Under the pieces are notes generated by a model. It was not told the origin of the DNA. It saw only the letters and a list, made by a program, of their open reading frames with translations, and made no database searches. The translations under genes and the position numbers were made by a program. Below, in pieces: positions 17,794-27,028 of a stretch of DNA of 64,000 nt (within the stretch, counting starts at the first letter, position 1; the number at the start of each line of letters is the position of its first letter). Origin of the DNA: Bacteriovoracaceae bacterium (GTDB lineage: Bacteria > Bdellovibrionota > Bacteriovoracia > Bacteriovoracales > Bacteriovoracaceae); NCBI GenBank assembly GCA_018649885.1, contig JABIHA010000036.1, positions 1 to 64,000 of the forward strand. The letters run 5' to 3'.

Positions 17794-17999
17794 CAAATTA
17801 GCTCCTTTTTCATAAATTGCTATCATAGAACTGGGGTCCCATTTCATTTGAAAACTTAAACTGTACTCTTTGAATGTTTATTTCAAGGTACAAAGCCCTA
17901 TAAATTTTTTAGTAGAAGGGGTATTAAACTGGATACCATTGCGATGCGTCATTTCGTGTGATATGAAACACCCATACAAAATGTTCTGAGGAGGACAAA

Positions 18000-19142
18000 A
18001 TGAAATCGTGCACTTGCCTGCTTTTATTAGCAGCTCTTCTGGCGTCACATGCCCACGCCAATATTTCACAACTGGGTGTAACTCTACTTAAATGCCAAGA
18101 TAACGCCCCTGCTCTTATGGCCTATAAAAATATCGAAATTGGTGAGACAGGCGGTGATGAATATAAAATACTCGCTCGCCAGCTTAAAGCTGCTGCCAAA
18201 TCTGCACCTATCAGGGTCGCCTATATAAGACAGATCACAGACGAATTTAAAAAAGCTTCTGTAGAAGTAGAAAGTCGCATCGTCTTCACTGACTCTGACA
18301 TTGAAATATCCGATATTCGCTACCAATCTCAAATAGTTCCCAACTGTAAATTTAAGGCACTATCCGAGCAAGGCCCAAATGATCTTATATTGGTTAATAG
18401 AGGTCTATGGAATCAACTCTCAGCAAATTATAAAGCTGGTGCAATGGCCCAAATGGCCCTCACAAAAATTGCCCTTAAAAATGGTCATCCTCACGGTGAA
18501 AAAATAGAAAGCTTTGTGGCCGATCTAGCAGGGGAAAAATTTAAAGACCTTACAAGATTAGAGTTTATAAAATACGTGAAAGATCTTGATCTGCTACTAG
18601 ATATTTCAGACATAGGTAGCGCAGGTCATGGATGCTCACTTGAATACGATCAAAAAATCAAAGGAAGAGAAGATGTCTATGCCGGAGCCTCTCTAGCAAT
18701 AACAGCAATGGGCTCACCTGCGGCCATCGTAGGGCTAGGCTCTATGTGTGGAGATGAGTGCAGTGATACTTGGAGTAGACGTATTGAGGCAAATGATCCC
18801 AAGATGTATCAATTCTTAAAGCATGATGCCTACCTACTTATAGCTGGAGAAGGGGCATTGCTCTTAACCTATGGCGCTGATACCATCATTCACACACGTT
18901 TTATCAGAATGAAAAAATTGTTAGCAGAAGCTTCTGTTGGCGATACTAACGGAAAACGCATAAAGAGATTATTCAGGAAGCTAAGAAAAGCAGGCGTCGA
19001 TTTAGAAATGGATTTTCTCATAGATACCATCAATGATCTCAACTATGGCCAAAAGGCCTTCTGTGATGGATCTTTAGTTGATTCTGAAAAAGAAAGAGAA
19101 CTCGCAACAATGAGTGATTTTGTAAAATATCTTTCAAAATAA
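18000..19142 (+). CDS. secreted hypothetical protein with two hydrophobic segments and a late FC motif
   Basis: The 380-residue product follows GAGGAGG and begins with a signal peptide to about residue 20. The middle has Cys-rich turns (GHGCSLEY, MCGDEC) and two apolar stretches near 225-245 and 280-300. The C-terminus (KLRKAGVDLEMDFLIDTINDLN then KAFCDGSLV) resembles in layout the secreted proteins at 35957 and 49166. Function is unknown. It lies alone, divergent from the EEP gene. Confidence 0.7.
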   Translation: MKSCTCLLLLAALLASHAHANISQLGVTLLKCQDNAPALMAYKNIEIGETGGDEYKILARQLKAAAKSAPIRVAYIRQITDEFKKASVEVESRIVFTDSDIEISDIRYQSQIVPNCKFKALSEQGPNDLILVNRGLWNQLSANYKAGAMAQMALTKIALKNGHPHGEKIESFVADLAGEKFKDLTRLEFIKYVKDLDLLLDISDIGSAGHGCSLEYDQKIKGREDVYAGASLAITAMGSPAAIVGLGSMCGDECSDTWSRRIEANDPKMYQFLKHDAYLLIAGEGALLLTYGADTIIHTRFIRMKKLLAEASVGDTNGKRIKRLFRKLRKAGVDLEMDFLIDTINDLNYGQKAFCDGSLVDSEKERELATMSDFVKYLSK

Positions 19143-19152
19143 TATGAAAAAT

Positions 19153-19204
19153 GGTGTTTCCTGGATTCCAGTTTCTTAGGAACAAGATGAAATGAAACAC
19201 TTTT
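19153..19204 (+). terminator. probable terminator with long loop
   Basis: GTGTTTC just after the gene and GAAACAC about 33 bases later pair, followed by TTTTT. A smaller CTGG/CCAG hairpin lies in the loop. The same GTGTTTC/GAAACAC arms form the terminator at 31538. Confidence 0.45.
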
Positions 19205-19315
19205 TATCCAACCTATATGTAATTCTTACATTTGCTAATGTCTGATGGTTCAAAACAATGCTTTGTTCAGGTGATTAAGACAATCGTTAATGCCTAACCC
19301 CCAATGGAGCAAAAA

Positions 19316-20194
19316 ATGAACCCCAGTTTCAAATTTATTCTTCCAGCTATAATCGCTGTACTTTCTATTAACACTGTATTTGCAAAGATTTATTCAGCAA
19401 ATGAAGACCTATTCACAACTTATAGAAAAGATTTAACCACAAGAACTCTAAATGAAGATGGTTATTACAGCAAACGAGCTAAAACAGCTCAGGAAGTAGA
19501 TCAAGAAAACTTAGCGCATATAAGTAAATTCATCGCAGAAGATGTAGACACAATGGAAGACAATGCCAAAATGAGAGCAAAGTTTTTGAACCCCGATGTT
19601 GGAATTGAAGTCATTACCACCTTAAATGGCCACCCAGTTGTTTCAATGTATCAATACGCTCAGTACGACCCAGAAAACCGTGGAATTGGTTTTTGTTTTG
19701 GCCGAGCAATGTTTGTAAATGTAGAACTGGCAATGAAAGGTTTTGACCGAGATAGTATCAAAAAGGCCTTTGTTGTTGGTAGCATGCAGACAGGAGACGG
19801 TAATAGTTGGGGATGGCACGTTACGACTATCGCTCAAAGTAAGAATGAAAAAGGCGAAGAAGTTTGGTTGGCACTAGATCCTATAACCACAAGAACTGGG
19901 TATGTTAAGAGAATACTGACAGTCACTGAGTGGTACAAAGAGATGTACAATAAATTCTCAACTGACAAAAAACTCAAAATTTATATTGCTGATGCTGGGA
20001 AGTTTGGCCCTAGCAGTGGGAAGTATCACGAAGAACACATAAAAGATGCTTTCTACAATGATTACTTCAATGACATGATGGATTGGTTTGGCCTAGAAAA
20101 CGTCAAAGGCTCTTATGAAGATAAAATTCTAGAATACGACCCTACAAAAAAAGAAGAAGAAGCTAAAGAAGAAGAAGCTAAAGAAGAAGAATAA
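19316..20194 (+). CDS. secreted protein-glutaminase-like enzyme
   Basis: The 292-residue product starts at the ATG behind GGAGC and has a signal peptide to about residue 23. Cys127 (GFCFGRA), His168 (WGWHV) and Asp188 (LALDP) are spaced 41 and 20 residues apart, the same spacing as the Cys-His-Asp triad I recall for Chryseobacterium protein-glutaminase. The family deamidates Gln side chains of proteins and is made with a propeptide; residues about 24-100 could be one. The C-terminus is a Glu/Lys repeat (EEEAK). A perfect hairpin terminator follows. Alternative: another papain-fold hydrolase. Confidence 0.65.
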   Translation: MNPSFKFILPAIIAVLSINTVFAKIYSANEDLFTTYRKDLTTRTLNEDGYYSKRAKTAQEVDQENLAHISKFIAEDVDTMEDNAKMRAKFLNPDVGIEVITTLNGHPVVSMYQYAQYDPENRGIGFCFGRAMFVNVELAMKGFDRDSIKKAFVVGSMQTGDGNSWGWHVTTIAQSKNEKGEEVWLALDPITTRTGYVKRILTVTEWYKEMYNKFSTDKKLKIYIADAGKFGPSSGKYHEEHIKDAFYNDYFNDMMDWFGLENVKGSYEDKILEYDPTKKEEEAKEEEAKEEE

Positions 20195-20200
20195 TTTATA

Positions 20201-20230
20201 TTAGGGGAAAGTAAATTAACTTTCCCCTAA
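20201..20230. terminator. bidirectional hairpin terminator
   Basis: TTAGGGGAAAGT (20201-20212) and ACTTTCCCCTAA (20219-20230) form a perfect 12-bp stem with a 6-base loop. It includes the stop codon of the leftward gene at 20227. Confidence 0.8.
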
Positions 20231-21390
20231 AATACTCTCAAGGCCCGCTCTACAAACCAAAAAATCCCAATCCCAGATATTAGAGAAAGTATCCCCTTCT
20301 TTAAAAACAAATAGTCCAATTTAAAGTTAAGCCTTTTTATTCCAAATACCAGCAGTAAAATCAGTGATACAAATGCAAGCTGACCAGCTTCAACCCCAAA
20401 GTTAAAGGCCAGTGCTGTTTCAAGCTGAGTCGCTTTACTTACACTATACAAAAAGCTTGTAAACCCAAGACCGTGAATCACCCCAATTAAAATTGTGAGT
20501 ATGATTTGGTAGGCATCATTTTTGTTAGGTGATTTCATATATTGAAAGTGGCAAATAAGAAAGATAGAGATACCCAGTGTAAAAAGAAGGCTTTGTTCCC
20601 CAAATGCCAAAATCGAAATTGTCGCAATGATCAGTGGGACATAAGCCCCCCAAGCCTTGGTGGTTTTACCTGTCAAAAAGAAATCATAACAAAGAAGACA
20701 AATACTTAAACCGATAAGTGACTCCACAGTCTGTGCTTGTGCTAAAACTAATCCTAATCTGGATAGGAACAAGGCCAAAAAATGACCTGCAGTAAATCCA
20801 GAAATCAAAATAAGAAGTTTTTTTCTCGATATGACGGTGAGGATCAGAGCAAAAATAAATATCAAATGATCAAGACCTTCAAAAATATGATTAAATCCTG
20901 CTTTAAAAAAATCGCTGATATGATTGGTCCTTGCTCCTTTAAGTTCAACTAGAGCGTGAATACTATTTTTGCTCAAAATAAATTCACTAAATTTGGGACC
21001 ATTGAAGAAATGAAGGATATGAGTGTGATTAGGATTTAAGTCATAAAAGCCACTATTTGTGATTTTTAAATCCTCTGTGCCTTTTTTACAATGATAATCC
21101 CATGCAAGGTGCGCATACTGAGGGGAAGAGTTGGAGTATACAGGTGACTTACCCATGGTACATCCCTGCACCTTGATACTTGCTAAAAGGTAATCACTCA
21201 ACTGGATATGTGAGCGGTGATTAAATTTTGCTAGCTTGTAAAGATTTTGAAGCTGACTTACTTTTATTGAAAAGCTGACGTCGAGCCTTTCCCCATTAAG
21301 CTTCCACACCGAGCTGGAGATGCTCTTTGTATGAGCAAATACTGAATTGCTAAAAAGCACAAAAAAAAGAGTTAATATTTTAAAATACAT
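20227..21390 (-). CDS. HupE/UreJ_2-like membrane protein
   Basis: The 387-residue product has a signal peptide, an exported N-terminal domain (about 20-170) and seven or so membrane helices. GFNHIFEGLDHLIFIFALIL, TAGHFLALFL, HGLGFTSFL and FNFGVEAGQL are typical of the HupE/UreJ_2 family, whose His-rich helices suggest metal transport or assembly. It is the last gene of a three-gene leftward operon and overlaps the PPIase gene by 11 bases. Function in this setting is unknown. Confidence 0.8.
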   Translation of the reverse strand: MYFKILTLFFVLFSNSVFAHTKSISSSVWKLNGERLDVSFSIKVSQLQNLYKLAKFNHRSHIQLSDYLLASIKVQGCTMGKSPVYSNSSPQYAHLAWDYHCKKGTEDLKITNSGFYDLNPNHTHILHFFNGPKFSEFILSKNSIHALVELKGARTNHISDFFKAGFNHIFEGLDHLIFIFALILTVISRKKLLILISGFTAGHFLALFLSRLGLVLAQAQTVESLIGLSICLLCYDFFLTGKTTKAWGAYVPLIIATISILAFGEQSLLFTLGISIFLICHFQYMKSPNKNDAYQIILTILIGVIHGLGFTSFLYSVSKATQLETALAFNFGVEAGQLAFVSLILLLVFGIKRLNFKLDYLFLKKGILSLISGIGIFWFVERALRVF

Positions 21391-22234
21391 TTCGAGTTAT
21401 TTGGCCTCGCTGCTTAAGTCTTGCAAGATAATCTTTCAAGCTTTGATCAATCCTATTTTTATTGTAACTAAACACAATATTTTCTTTTACTCTATCGTAA
21501 GCAAGCGGCTTTCCCGCTCTCTTTTCAGATAAGTATAGTAGGTAAACCTTGTTACCTAAGACAATAGGAGCAGAGATCTGTCCCTCCTCTAAGCTTTTTG
21601 CGACCTCCACAAGATCAGCTCCAATATATTGGCGAACTTTAGTTAACGGGAGTAATGCAAGAGGAAGATAAGAGCTTACCACTTGGCGGTTTTTCTTAGC
21701 ACTTTCAAAGAAGTCCCCTGACTTTTTGGCACTTTCAATAAAATCAGCAGCACTAGCTAGAGTCGCTTCACGAGTAGTTTTTATTGGGAAGTGAATCGCC
21801 GAAAGCTTAATAAACATATCGCTTGAAAAAAGCTCCGGGTGGCCTTGATAGAAACTTTTTAAATCCTCTTCCTTTGGAAGACGGGCCATTTCATGACCTG
21901 CGACTGACTCTATCACCGAGCTAACAAGCTTGTTTCGAATGATAGGATCATTTCTAAAAATCTTTAACTCAAGAGCTTTTTGAATTAAAAGCTCTTCTTC
22001 AATTAATTTTTCTAGGGCCAAACTTCTTATTTCAGAATTTAGTTGATTTTTATTTGAAAGCGATAATAGTGAGAGCTTCTTGTTCAACTGCTCACTTGTA
22101 ATAAAAGACTCCCCTACTTTCGCAGCATAGTTTTCTCTAGAGTCCAATCTTGATTTTAAGGCCGAAGCCAGAGCAAGGACCACTCCCAGAAAAGAAAAGA
22201 TGGGAAGCAAAAAGGAAGTGCTAGACTTATTCAC
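21380..22234 (-). CDS. membrane-anchored parvulin-type peptidyl-prolyl isomerase-like protein
   Basis: I begin the 284-residue product at GTG 22234, placed just after GGAGGAGAG and overlapping the end of the DUF3604 gene; a longer frame inside that gene is unlikely. One membrane helix near the start is followed by a helical SurA/PpiC-like chaperone region (TSEQLNKKLSLL, LIEEELLIQKALEL) and a parvulin-like domain (FSSDMFIKLSAIHFP, then VAKSLEEGQISAPIVLGNKVYLLYL). It probably folds an exported partner encoded by its neighbours. Catalytic competence is not certain. Confidence 0.75.
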   Translation of the reverse strand: MNKSSTSFLLPIFSFLGVVLALASALKSRLDSRENYAAKVGESFITSEQLNKKLSLLSLSNKNQLNSEIRSLALEKLIEEELLIQKALELKIFRNDPIIRNKLVSSVIESVAGHEMARLPKEEDLKSFYQGHPELFSSDMFIKLSAIHFPIKTTREATLASAADFIESAKKSGDFFESAKKNRQVVSSYLPLALLPLTKVRQYIGADLVEVAKSLEEGQISAPIVLGNKVYLLYLSEKRAGKPLAYDRVKENIVFSYNKNRIDQSLKDYLARLKQRGQITRNVF

Positions 22235-24440
22235 CCTCTCCTCCAAAGGCCACAAAAATAGGTGATGACCAGGCCCTCTCTCCAACATCTGCAAGGCAGT
22301 CATCGTCTGAATTAGATCCACCCTTTACTGTACAATGTTTAACCTTGATACAATTGCCTGAATCATCAAAAGTACAATTTAGGTTTTTCCCGTTAACGAC
22401 CTTTCCTGATGCTTGATGAACGCGAGCATAATAAGTAGAATCCCTACTCATTGACTTAAAGCTTTCATCATTAAAAGTGAATTCGCATATTCCATCATTT
22501 GCAGGACAATCATAAGACTTCCAAGGATCCGTAATTAACTTCTCAACAGGCTCTCCCTGGTAAGATTGAGGTGTTATTTTAATAATTTCGATTTTCGTAA
22601 TTTGCTCTCTTTCACTTGACGGGTTGTAGCACTCACCCTTGCACAACCTTTTTAATTTTTCAGGACCCATAGAGCTCACAGCATAATCAGGGCAGCCAGG
22701 TTTTTGTTTAAATGCACCTTGCGCCCTTACTTTAAATTGAGGGTTTGAGCTCATTTTCGTATCACTACCCATGTGCACCTGTTTCTCACCATTTATTAAA
22801 TCAAACCACAACATTATCCTGGGACCTGACGTACCATAGACCTCTTTATTTTGAAGAGAGTCCCATATCTGACCTCTCGATCTCCCCTGAGAATGCACGG
22901 CCACAAGGCCACCAGTATAGAAAAATGAGCTCATCCTCTCTGTTTCAATATATTGAACTCTTTCGTATTTTGAAGATCCTGCATCAAAAGGAAGTGCATG
23001 GGGAAGTGGTTTTCTCTCTACTTTAGGAAGCCATTTTCTCGAGTCATCTTTTAGGACCCATCCCGCTTCAGTATTTCCCATTCTTCCAAACTCTTTGTAA
23101 CCAGTACCAGGCCTTGCGAAATGGGAGTCACTTGAGGCTATAAAACCAAAGTTAAATCTTTTAACCTGCGTAGGATCTTCAAAATTTGAAATTGCTAGAG
23201 CATACTGAACCGAATTTCCTGGACGATAATTAAAGGCGGGCAAATAACAATCGGTGCATTGACCAGCAGCTAGCCAATCAGTAGGTGTCATTCCTGGAGT
23301 TGTGAGATGACCTGCATTTCCCACATCAACATAGGCCTGTCTGGCCTCGAGCTCTCTTTTATCACACACAGCTTTTGTAAGGCCTGCTTTTAAACATCTC
23401 TTTTTAATTACCAAACCTGCGTAGTGACAACTAGGCATATAATTTTTGGCAGGGGCCCCACAGCTTTGCTTACCATTTTTATCTACATTAACCGCTCTCC
23501 AAGGCCTATACTCTTCAGCATTACCATGACCTGAGAATACCTCAATCAAAAACTGTAGTTTGGGGTCATACCTTTTCCCTACTATTTGTTTATCAAAGCT
23601 AACTCCTCCTGGAGTATAGTTCCCCCAAACAGTGCCATGGGGTATCACCATTACTGGTAGATCCCACTGATGAAGTTTTTCAAAGAGTCCATCTGGGCCT
23701 TCTGTCGTTTCATTACATCCAACCGGTAGCTCCTTGACATGAACTCCTTCCTTACAAGCAATATTATCAAAGCGATCTTTATGAAATTTAGTAAAATCTA
23801 GGTAGTAACCTCGGTTTCCTCCAGGTGCCGCAATAGCAATGGCCATCCTCTTCCAAAAGTTAGCACCCAAATGGGCCTCTTCGGCCATAGAGCCTTTTAC
23901 CGGCTTGGCCCCAATCGGTCTCCTCGGAACTTTGTCCCACTCATAATCTTTTAGGATGACATTTCTATGACCAAAGTGATTTCCTGGCTTACTTCCCGCT
24001 TGAGACCATTCCCATCCAAGAAAAGAAACCATGTCGGGGTTACTGGCATCCCCTGCCACTTCATTACACTGCTTGATCGCCTGTTGGGTTTCACGCCACT
24101 GCCAAGGGGTCAGACCTTCTGCATGATCATTTATGGACCAAAAATCTAGAGCAGAACAATATCTTGCGTAGTCACAAGCATCCGATGGAGGGTGGGCCCC
24201 TTCACCATTCATTATGGGAAGGCTTCCCATAAAAGCATCAAGTGAAAAGGTGGTATGAACATGGAAGTCTCCGAAGAGAATTTGCTTGCTGTTACCTACC
24301 GGTGGAGCATTGGATGGTCTTTTAATGGTCACTGGCGTTCCTCTGCCAATTTTATCACCAAACCAACCCAATCCAAGGCCTGTTAAGCAAACAACTAAGA
24401 CTAGTATAAAACAAAGGACAACTGGTAATTTTTTTTTCAT
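22227..24440 (-). CDS. DUF3604 domain protein, PHP-like, membrane anchored
   Basis: The 737-residue product has an N-terminal membrane helix (about 5-27) and then FGDFHVHTTFSLDAF, INDHAEG and SDSHFARPG, a metal-binding pattern recalling PHP phosphoesterases and typical of DUF3604. Many Cys and His residues follow. It heads an operon with the isomerase and the HupE-like protein, a trio I believe recurs in other marine bacteria. The biochemical role of DUF3604 is not established. Confidence 0.85.
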   Translation of the reverse strand: MKKKLPVVLCFILVLVVCLTGLGLGWFGDKIGRGTPVTIKRPSNAPPVGNSKQILFGDFHVHTTFSLDAFMGSLPIMNGEGAHPPSDACDYARYCSALDFWSINDHAEGLTPWQWRETQQAIKQCNEVAGDASNPDMVSFLGWEWSQAGSKPGNHFGHRNVILKDYEWDKVPRRPIGAKPVKGSMAEEAHLGANFWKRMAIAIAAPGGNRGYYLDFTKFHKDRFDNIACKEGVHVKELPVGCNETTEGPDGLFEKLHQWDLPVMVIPHGTVWGNYTPGGVSFDKQIVGKRYDPKLQFLIEVFSGHGNAEEYRPWRAVNVDKNGKQSCGAPAKNYMPSCHYAGLVIKKRCLKAGLTKAVCDKRELEARQAYVDVGNAGHLTTPGMTPTDWLAAGQCTDCYLPAFNYRPGNSVQYALAISNFEDPTQVKRFNFGFIASSDSHFARPGTGYKEFGRMGNTEAGWVLKDDSRKWLPKVERKPLPHALPFDAGSSKYERVQYIETERMSSFFYTGGLVAVHSQGRSRGQIWDSLQNKEVYGTSGPRIMLWFDLINGEKQVHMGSDTKMSSNPQFKVRAQGAFKQKPGCPDYAVSSMGPEKLKRLCKGECYNPSSEREQITKIEIIKITPQSYQGEPVEKLITDPWKSYDCPANDGICEFTFNDESFKSMSRDSTYYARVHQASGKVVNGKNLNCTFDDSGNCIKVKHCTVKGGSNSDDDCLADVGERAWSSPIFVAFGGEGE

Positions 24441-24664
24441 GAAAGCACCTGCTAAGTAGTAATGAGAGCTAAATTTTTTTGTTATTAGATATGATTGAAT
24501 TAGATTAAAAAAATGTCGAGCACAAAAACCAATGGAGCACTAAAGACGCCCGCAACCAGGCGCGGTGCAGAGGGTTTTAATGGAATTTACTTGAAAGTGA
24601 ATGCCATCGATATAAGAATACCGCTAGCTGAATAAGACATATTCCTAAAGATGGAAGGTAATTA

Positions 24665-25327
24665 ATGAAAAAAACTGTAGTTGTTTTAGGTGCAAATCGA
24701 GGGATCGGACTAGAGCTTTGTAGAGAATACCTCGCTGACAGTGAAGTCATTGCTCTTTGCAGGAAAGCATCTGATGAACTAGAAAAACTTGATGTGAAAG
24801 TGATTGAAGGTTTCGATCTCGCTGATGACAATATTGGTGAAAAAATTTCCAGGGAACTTAAGGGGTATCAAATTGATATTTTTATCCACAATGCAGGAGT
24901 TATGATCTCAGATGATCTTGAAAAAATCGATTTTAATAATATAAGAAGACAATTTGAAATCAACACTATCGGGCCACTAAAAATTGGGAAGGCCTTAAGC
25001 ACTATGCTTTCCAGTGGATCAAAAATAGCCTTTATCACCAGTAGAATGGGCTCTATTTCTGACAACACTTCTGGTGGACAATATGGATATCGCATCAGTA
25101 AAAGTGGACTCAATTCCATGGCAAAATCCTTAAGCCTCGATTTACAAAACAAAAATATTGCGGTTGGAGTATTCCATCCGGGTTATGTTCGCACCGACAT
25201 GACTAGAGGGTCTGGTCTAATCAATGCTGATGAGTCAGCTCAGGGCCTAAAAAAAGTCATTGGGAATTTAGATCTAAAAACTACTGGGGGATTTTGGCAT
25301 TCTAATGGAGAATGCCTTCCGTGGTAA
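24665..25327 (+). CDS. short-chain dehydrogenase/reductase
   Basis: The 220-residue enzyme has the NAD(P)-binding GANRGIG motif (9-15), HNAGV, catalytic Ser in FITSRMGS and Tyr-Lys in YGYRISK, then PGYVRTDM. The length is typical of classical SDRs of the C-factor or sniffer-like group. AAGATGGAAGG lies upstream of the ATG. It stands between divergent and convergent neighbours; its substrate is unknown. It ends two bases from the stop of the convergent gene. Confidence 0.9.
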   Translation: MKKTVVVLGANRGIGLELCREYLADSEVIALCRKASDELEKLDVKVIEGFDLADDNIGEKISRELKGYQIDIFIHNAGVMISDDLEKIDFNNIRRQFEINTIGPLKIGKALSTMLSSGSKIAFITSRMGSISDNTSGGQYGYRISKSGLNSMAKSLSLDLQNKNIAVGVFHPGYVRTDMTRGSGLINADESAQGLKKVIGNLDLKTTGGFWHSNGECLPW

Positions 25328-25329
25328 TT

Positions 25330-26787
25330 TTAAAACTCTATTTTGTAAATAAATGGACCGCGCTCTGCTACCCAAACAGCGTCTGACTTATCAACTGTTA
25401 GCCCGTCTTTAAGCCTACCAACTCCCTTAACATAGACGGCTGTTTCTGATACCGGGTCAAATAGGTAGACATTACCAGATGATAGAGAGCCAAAAACAAT
25501 CTTTCCGTTAGAAAGTTTGGCCACAGGACCAAAACCTCTGTCTGAGCTGATTTGGTATTCCGTAACTTCTTTAGACTTTAGATCATAGCGAATAAGAGAA
25601 TTTTTACTCCAAAGAGCTGACCAAAGCGCCTCTTTTGTAGAGACGAGAAATGCAGGACAACCACTGATGCTGAGTGAAATTTCAGAGTAGGTGTGCCCGC
25701 CTTTTCTATTTTTGGTAATATGACCAAATTTATTTGCATAACATTCTGTTACAAAGAGGTCTTCGCCTCCCTCTTGTTGAATCACATCAACCGGCCAAGA
25801 GCCCGAACTTGGAACTTTAAAAGCTTCCCAATCTTTCCCGGCTGGATCAAATCTCAGTACATTGTTATTTTTGTGATCAGTAAGCCAGATATAACCCTCT
25901 GTATCTTCAAAGGGAATAGCAGGTGATGAGTTATCGTAGGGAAGTTTGTACCTCTCATATTGATCTGTCAGGGGGTCATACATACCAAGTGTTTGTACAA
26001 AGTATTCGCCAAACCAAATTTTCCCAGAGGCATCGATGCCAATACCATCTGCCCCTTTACCAACTTCTTTGTGAAACCATTTTTTTGTAACCGGATCATA
26101 CCTTGTTAAAAGAGCATTAGAGGGTTGGGTAAACCAAATATTGCCACTATCATCACTTTGAATTTGATCAGGAAAAGTTCCTTTAGGTATAGAAATTTTT
26201 TGCAGTACCCCAGTCTTTGAAAGAGTCGGATTTACAACTACAACTCTTTTAGGAGAAAGCTGTGATGCTTTTGGAAAGCTATGCCCTTGGCCTTCAACTC
26301 TTCTTTCTGCCAGCACTCCTTCAAGTAAAGTTAATGGAAGATTTTCTAGAGTACTATTGGGAAAAGTCAGAGGCTCTAAGTTTTTATAGGGAAGCTCCAT
26401 TCCCATTGCCAAAAACTTTTCATCAAAATTGTAGATTTTAACAAAAGCGTTTGATACAACTTTTCCTCTATAGTAAATTCTGAATTCACTTTTTTCATCA
26501 GTTTTAGAAAATAATTTAATTTGATAATTTTGATTTAATCCACTTAGGGCAAAATCTTCAATCAAACTTTGGTGATCTATAAGAGAAGGAATATCGTAAA
26601 CAAGCACTGTCCTTAAGCTATTTGGTGCCACTCTCTTTTTTAATTTGTATCCACGATACTCAAAAGTGGTTTCCTCAAACTTGTGCCCGCTTTTAAAGTG
26701 TCTGCGAAGTTCATGGGGTACACCCGGAATCTTTGCAAAAGTGCTGAGACTAAAACTGGCCAAAACCATGAACATTGCCATCTTCAC
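25330..26787 (-). CDS. secreted six-bladed beta-propeller, streptogramin lyase-like
   Basis: I start the 485-residue product at GTG 26787 behind AAGGAGA, giving a clean signal peptide (MAMFMVLASFSLSTFA after two residues). Residues about 220-485 contain repeats such as PDQIQSDDSGNIWFTQPS, GIGIDASGKIWFGEY and DTEGYIWLTDH, typical of virginiamycin-B-lyase/NHL-like propellers. The N-terminal 200 residues are unassigned. True lyase activity is doubtful given the extra domain and export; a binding or sugar-lactone role is possible. Confidence 0.75.
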   Translation of the reverse strand: MKMAMFMVLASFSLSTFAKIPGVPHELRRHFKSGHKFEETTFEYRGYKLKKRVAPNSLRTVLVYDIPSLIDHQSLIEDFALSGLNQNYQIKLFSKTDEKSEFRIYYRGKVVSNAFVKIYNFDEKFLAMGMELPYKNLEPLTFPNSTLENLPLTLLEGVLAERRVEGQGHSFPKASQLSPKRVVVVNPTLSKTGVLQKISIPKGTFPDQIQSDDSGNIWFTQPSNALLTRYDPVTKKWFHKEVGKGADGIGIDASGKIWFGEYFVQTLGMYDPLTDQYERYKLPYDNSSPAIPFEDTEGYIWLTDHKNNNVLRFDPAGKDWEAFKVPSSGSWPVDVIQQEGGEDLFVTECYANKFGHITKNRKGGHTYSEISLSISGCPAFLVSTKEALWSALWSKNSLIRYDLKSKEVTEYQISSDRGFGPVAKLSNGKIVFGSLSSGNVYLFDPVSETAVYVKGVGRLKDGLTVDKSDAVWVAERGPFIYKIEF

Positions 26788-27028
26788 TGAAATTCTCCTT
26801 GAAATTTGAATCAGTATTTTTATCACCATCAACATGAAGTTGAAAAAAGCGAATGAGGATGTCATAAATTATTTGATTCAACACTAAGACCAGCATCGTA
26901 ATTTCAGCAAGTTAGAACCGTTGTCACATGGTCACCTTGAAATTAAACACCGTGTTATTTTTTCCAAAATACCCAATCCTACCTGATATTTAGCTATACT
27001 CGGCTTGAACAATTTTAGGGGTCATTTA

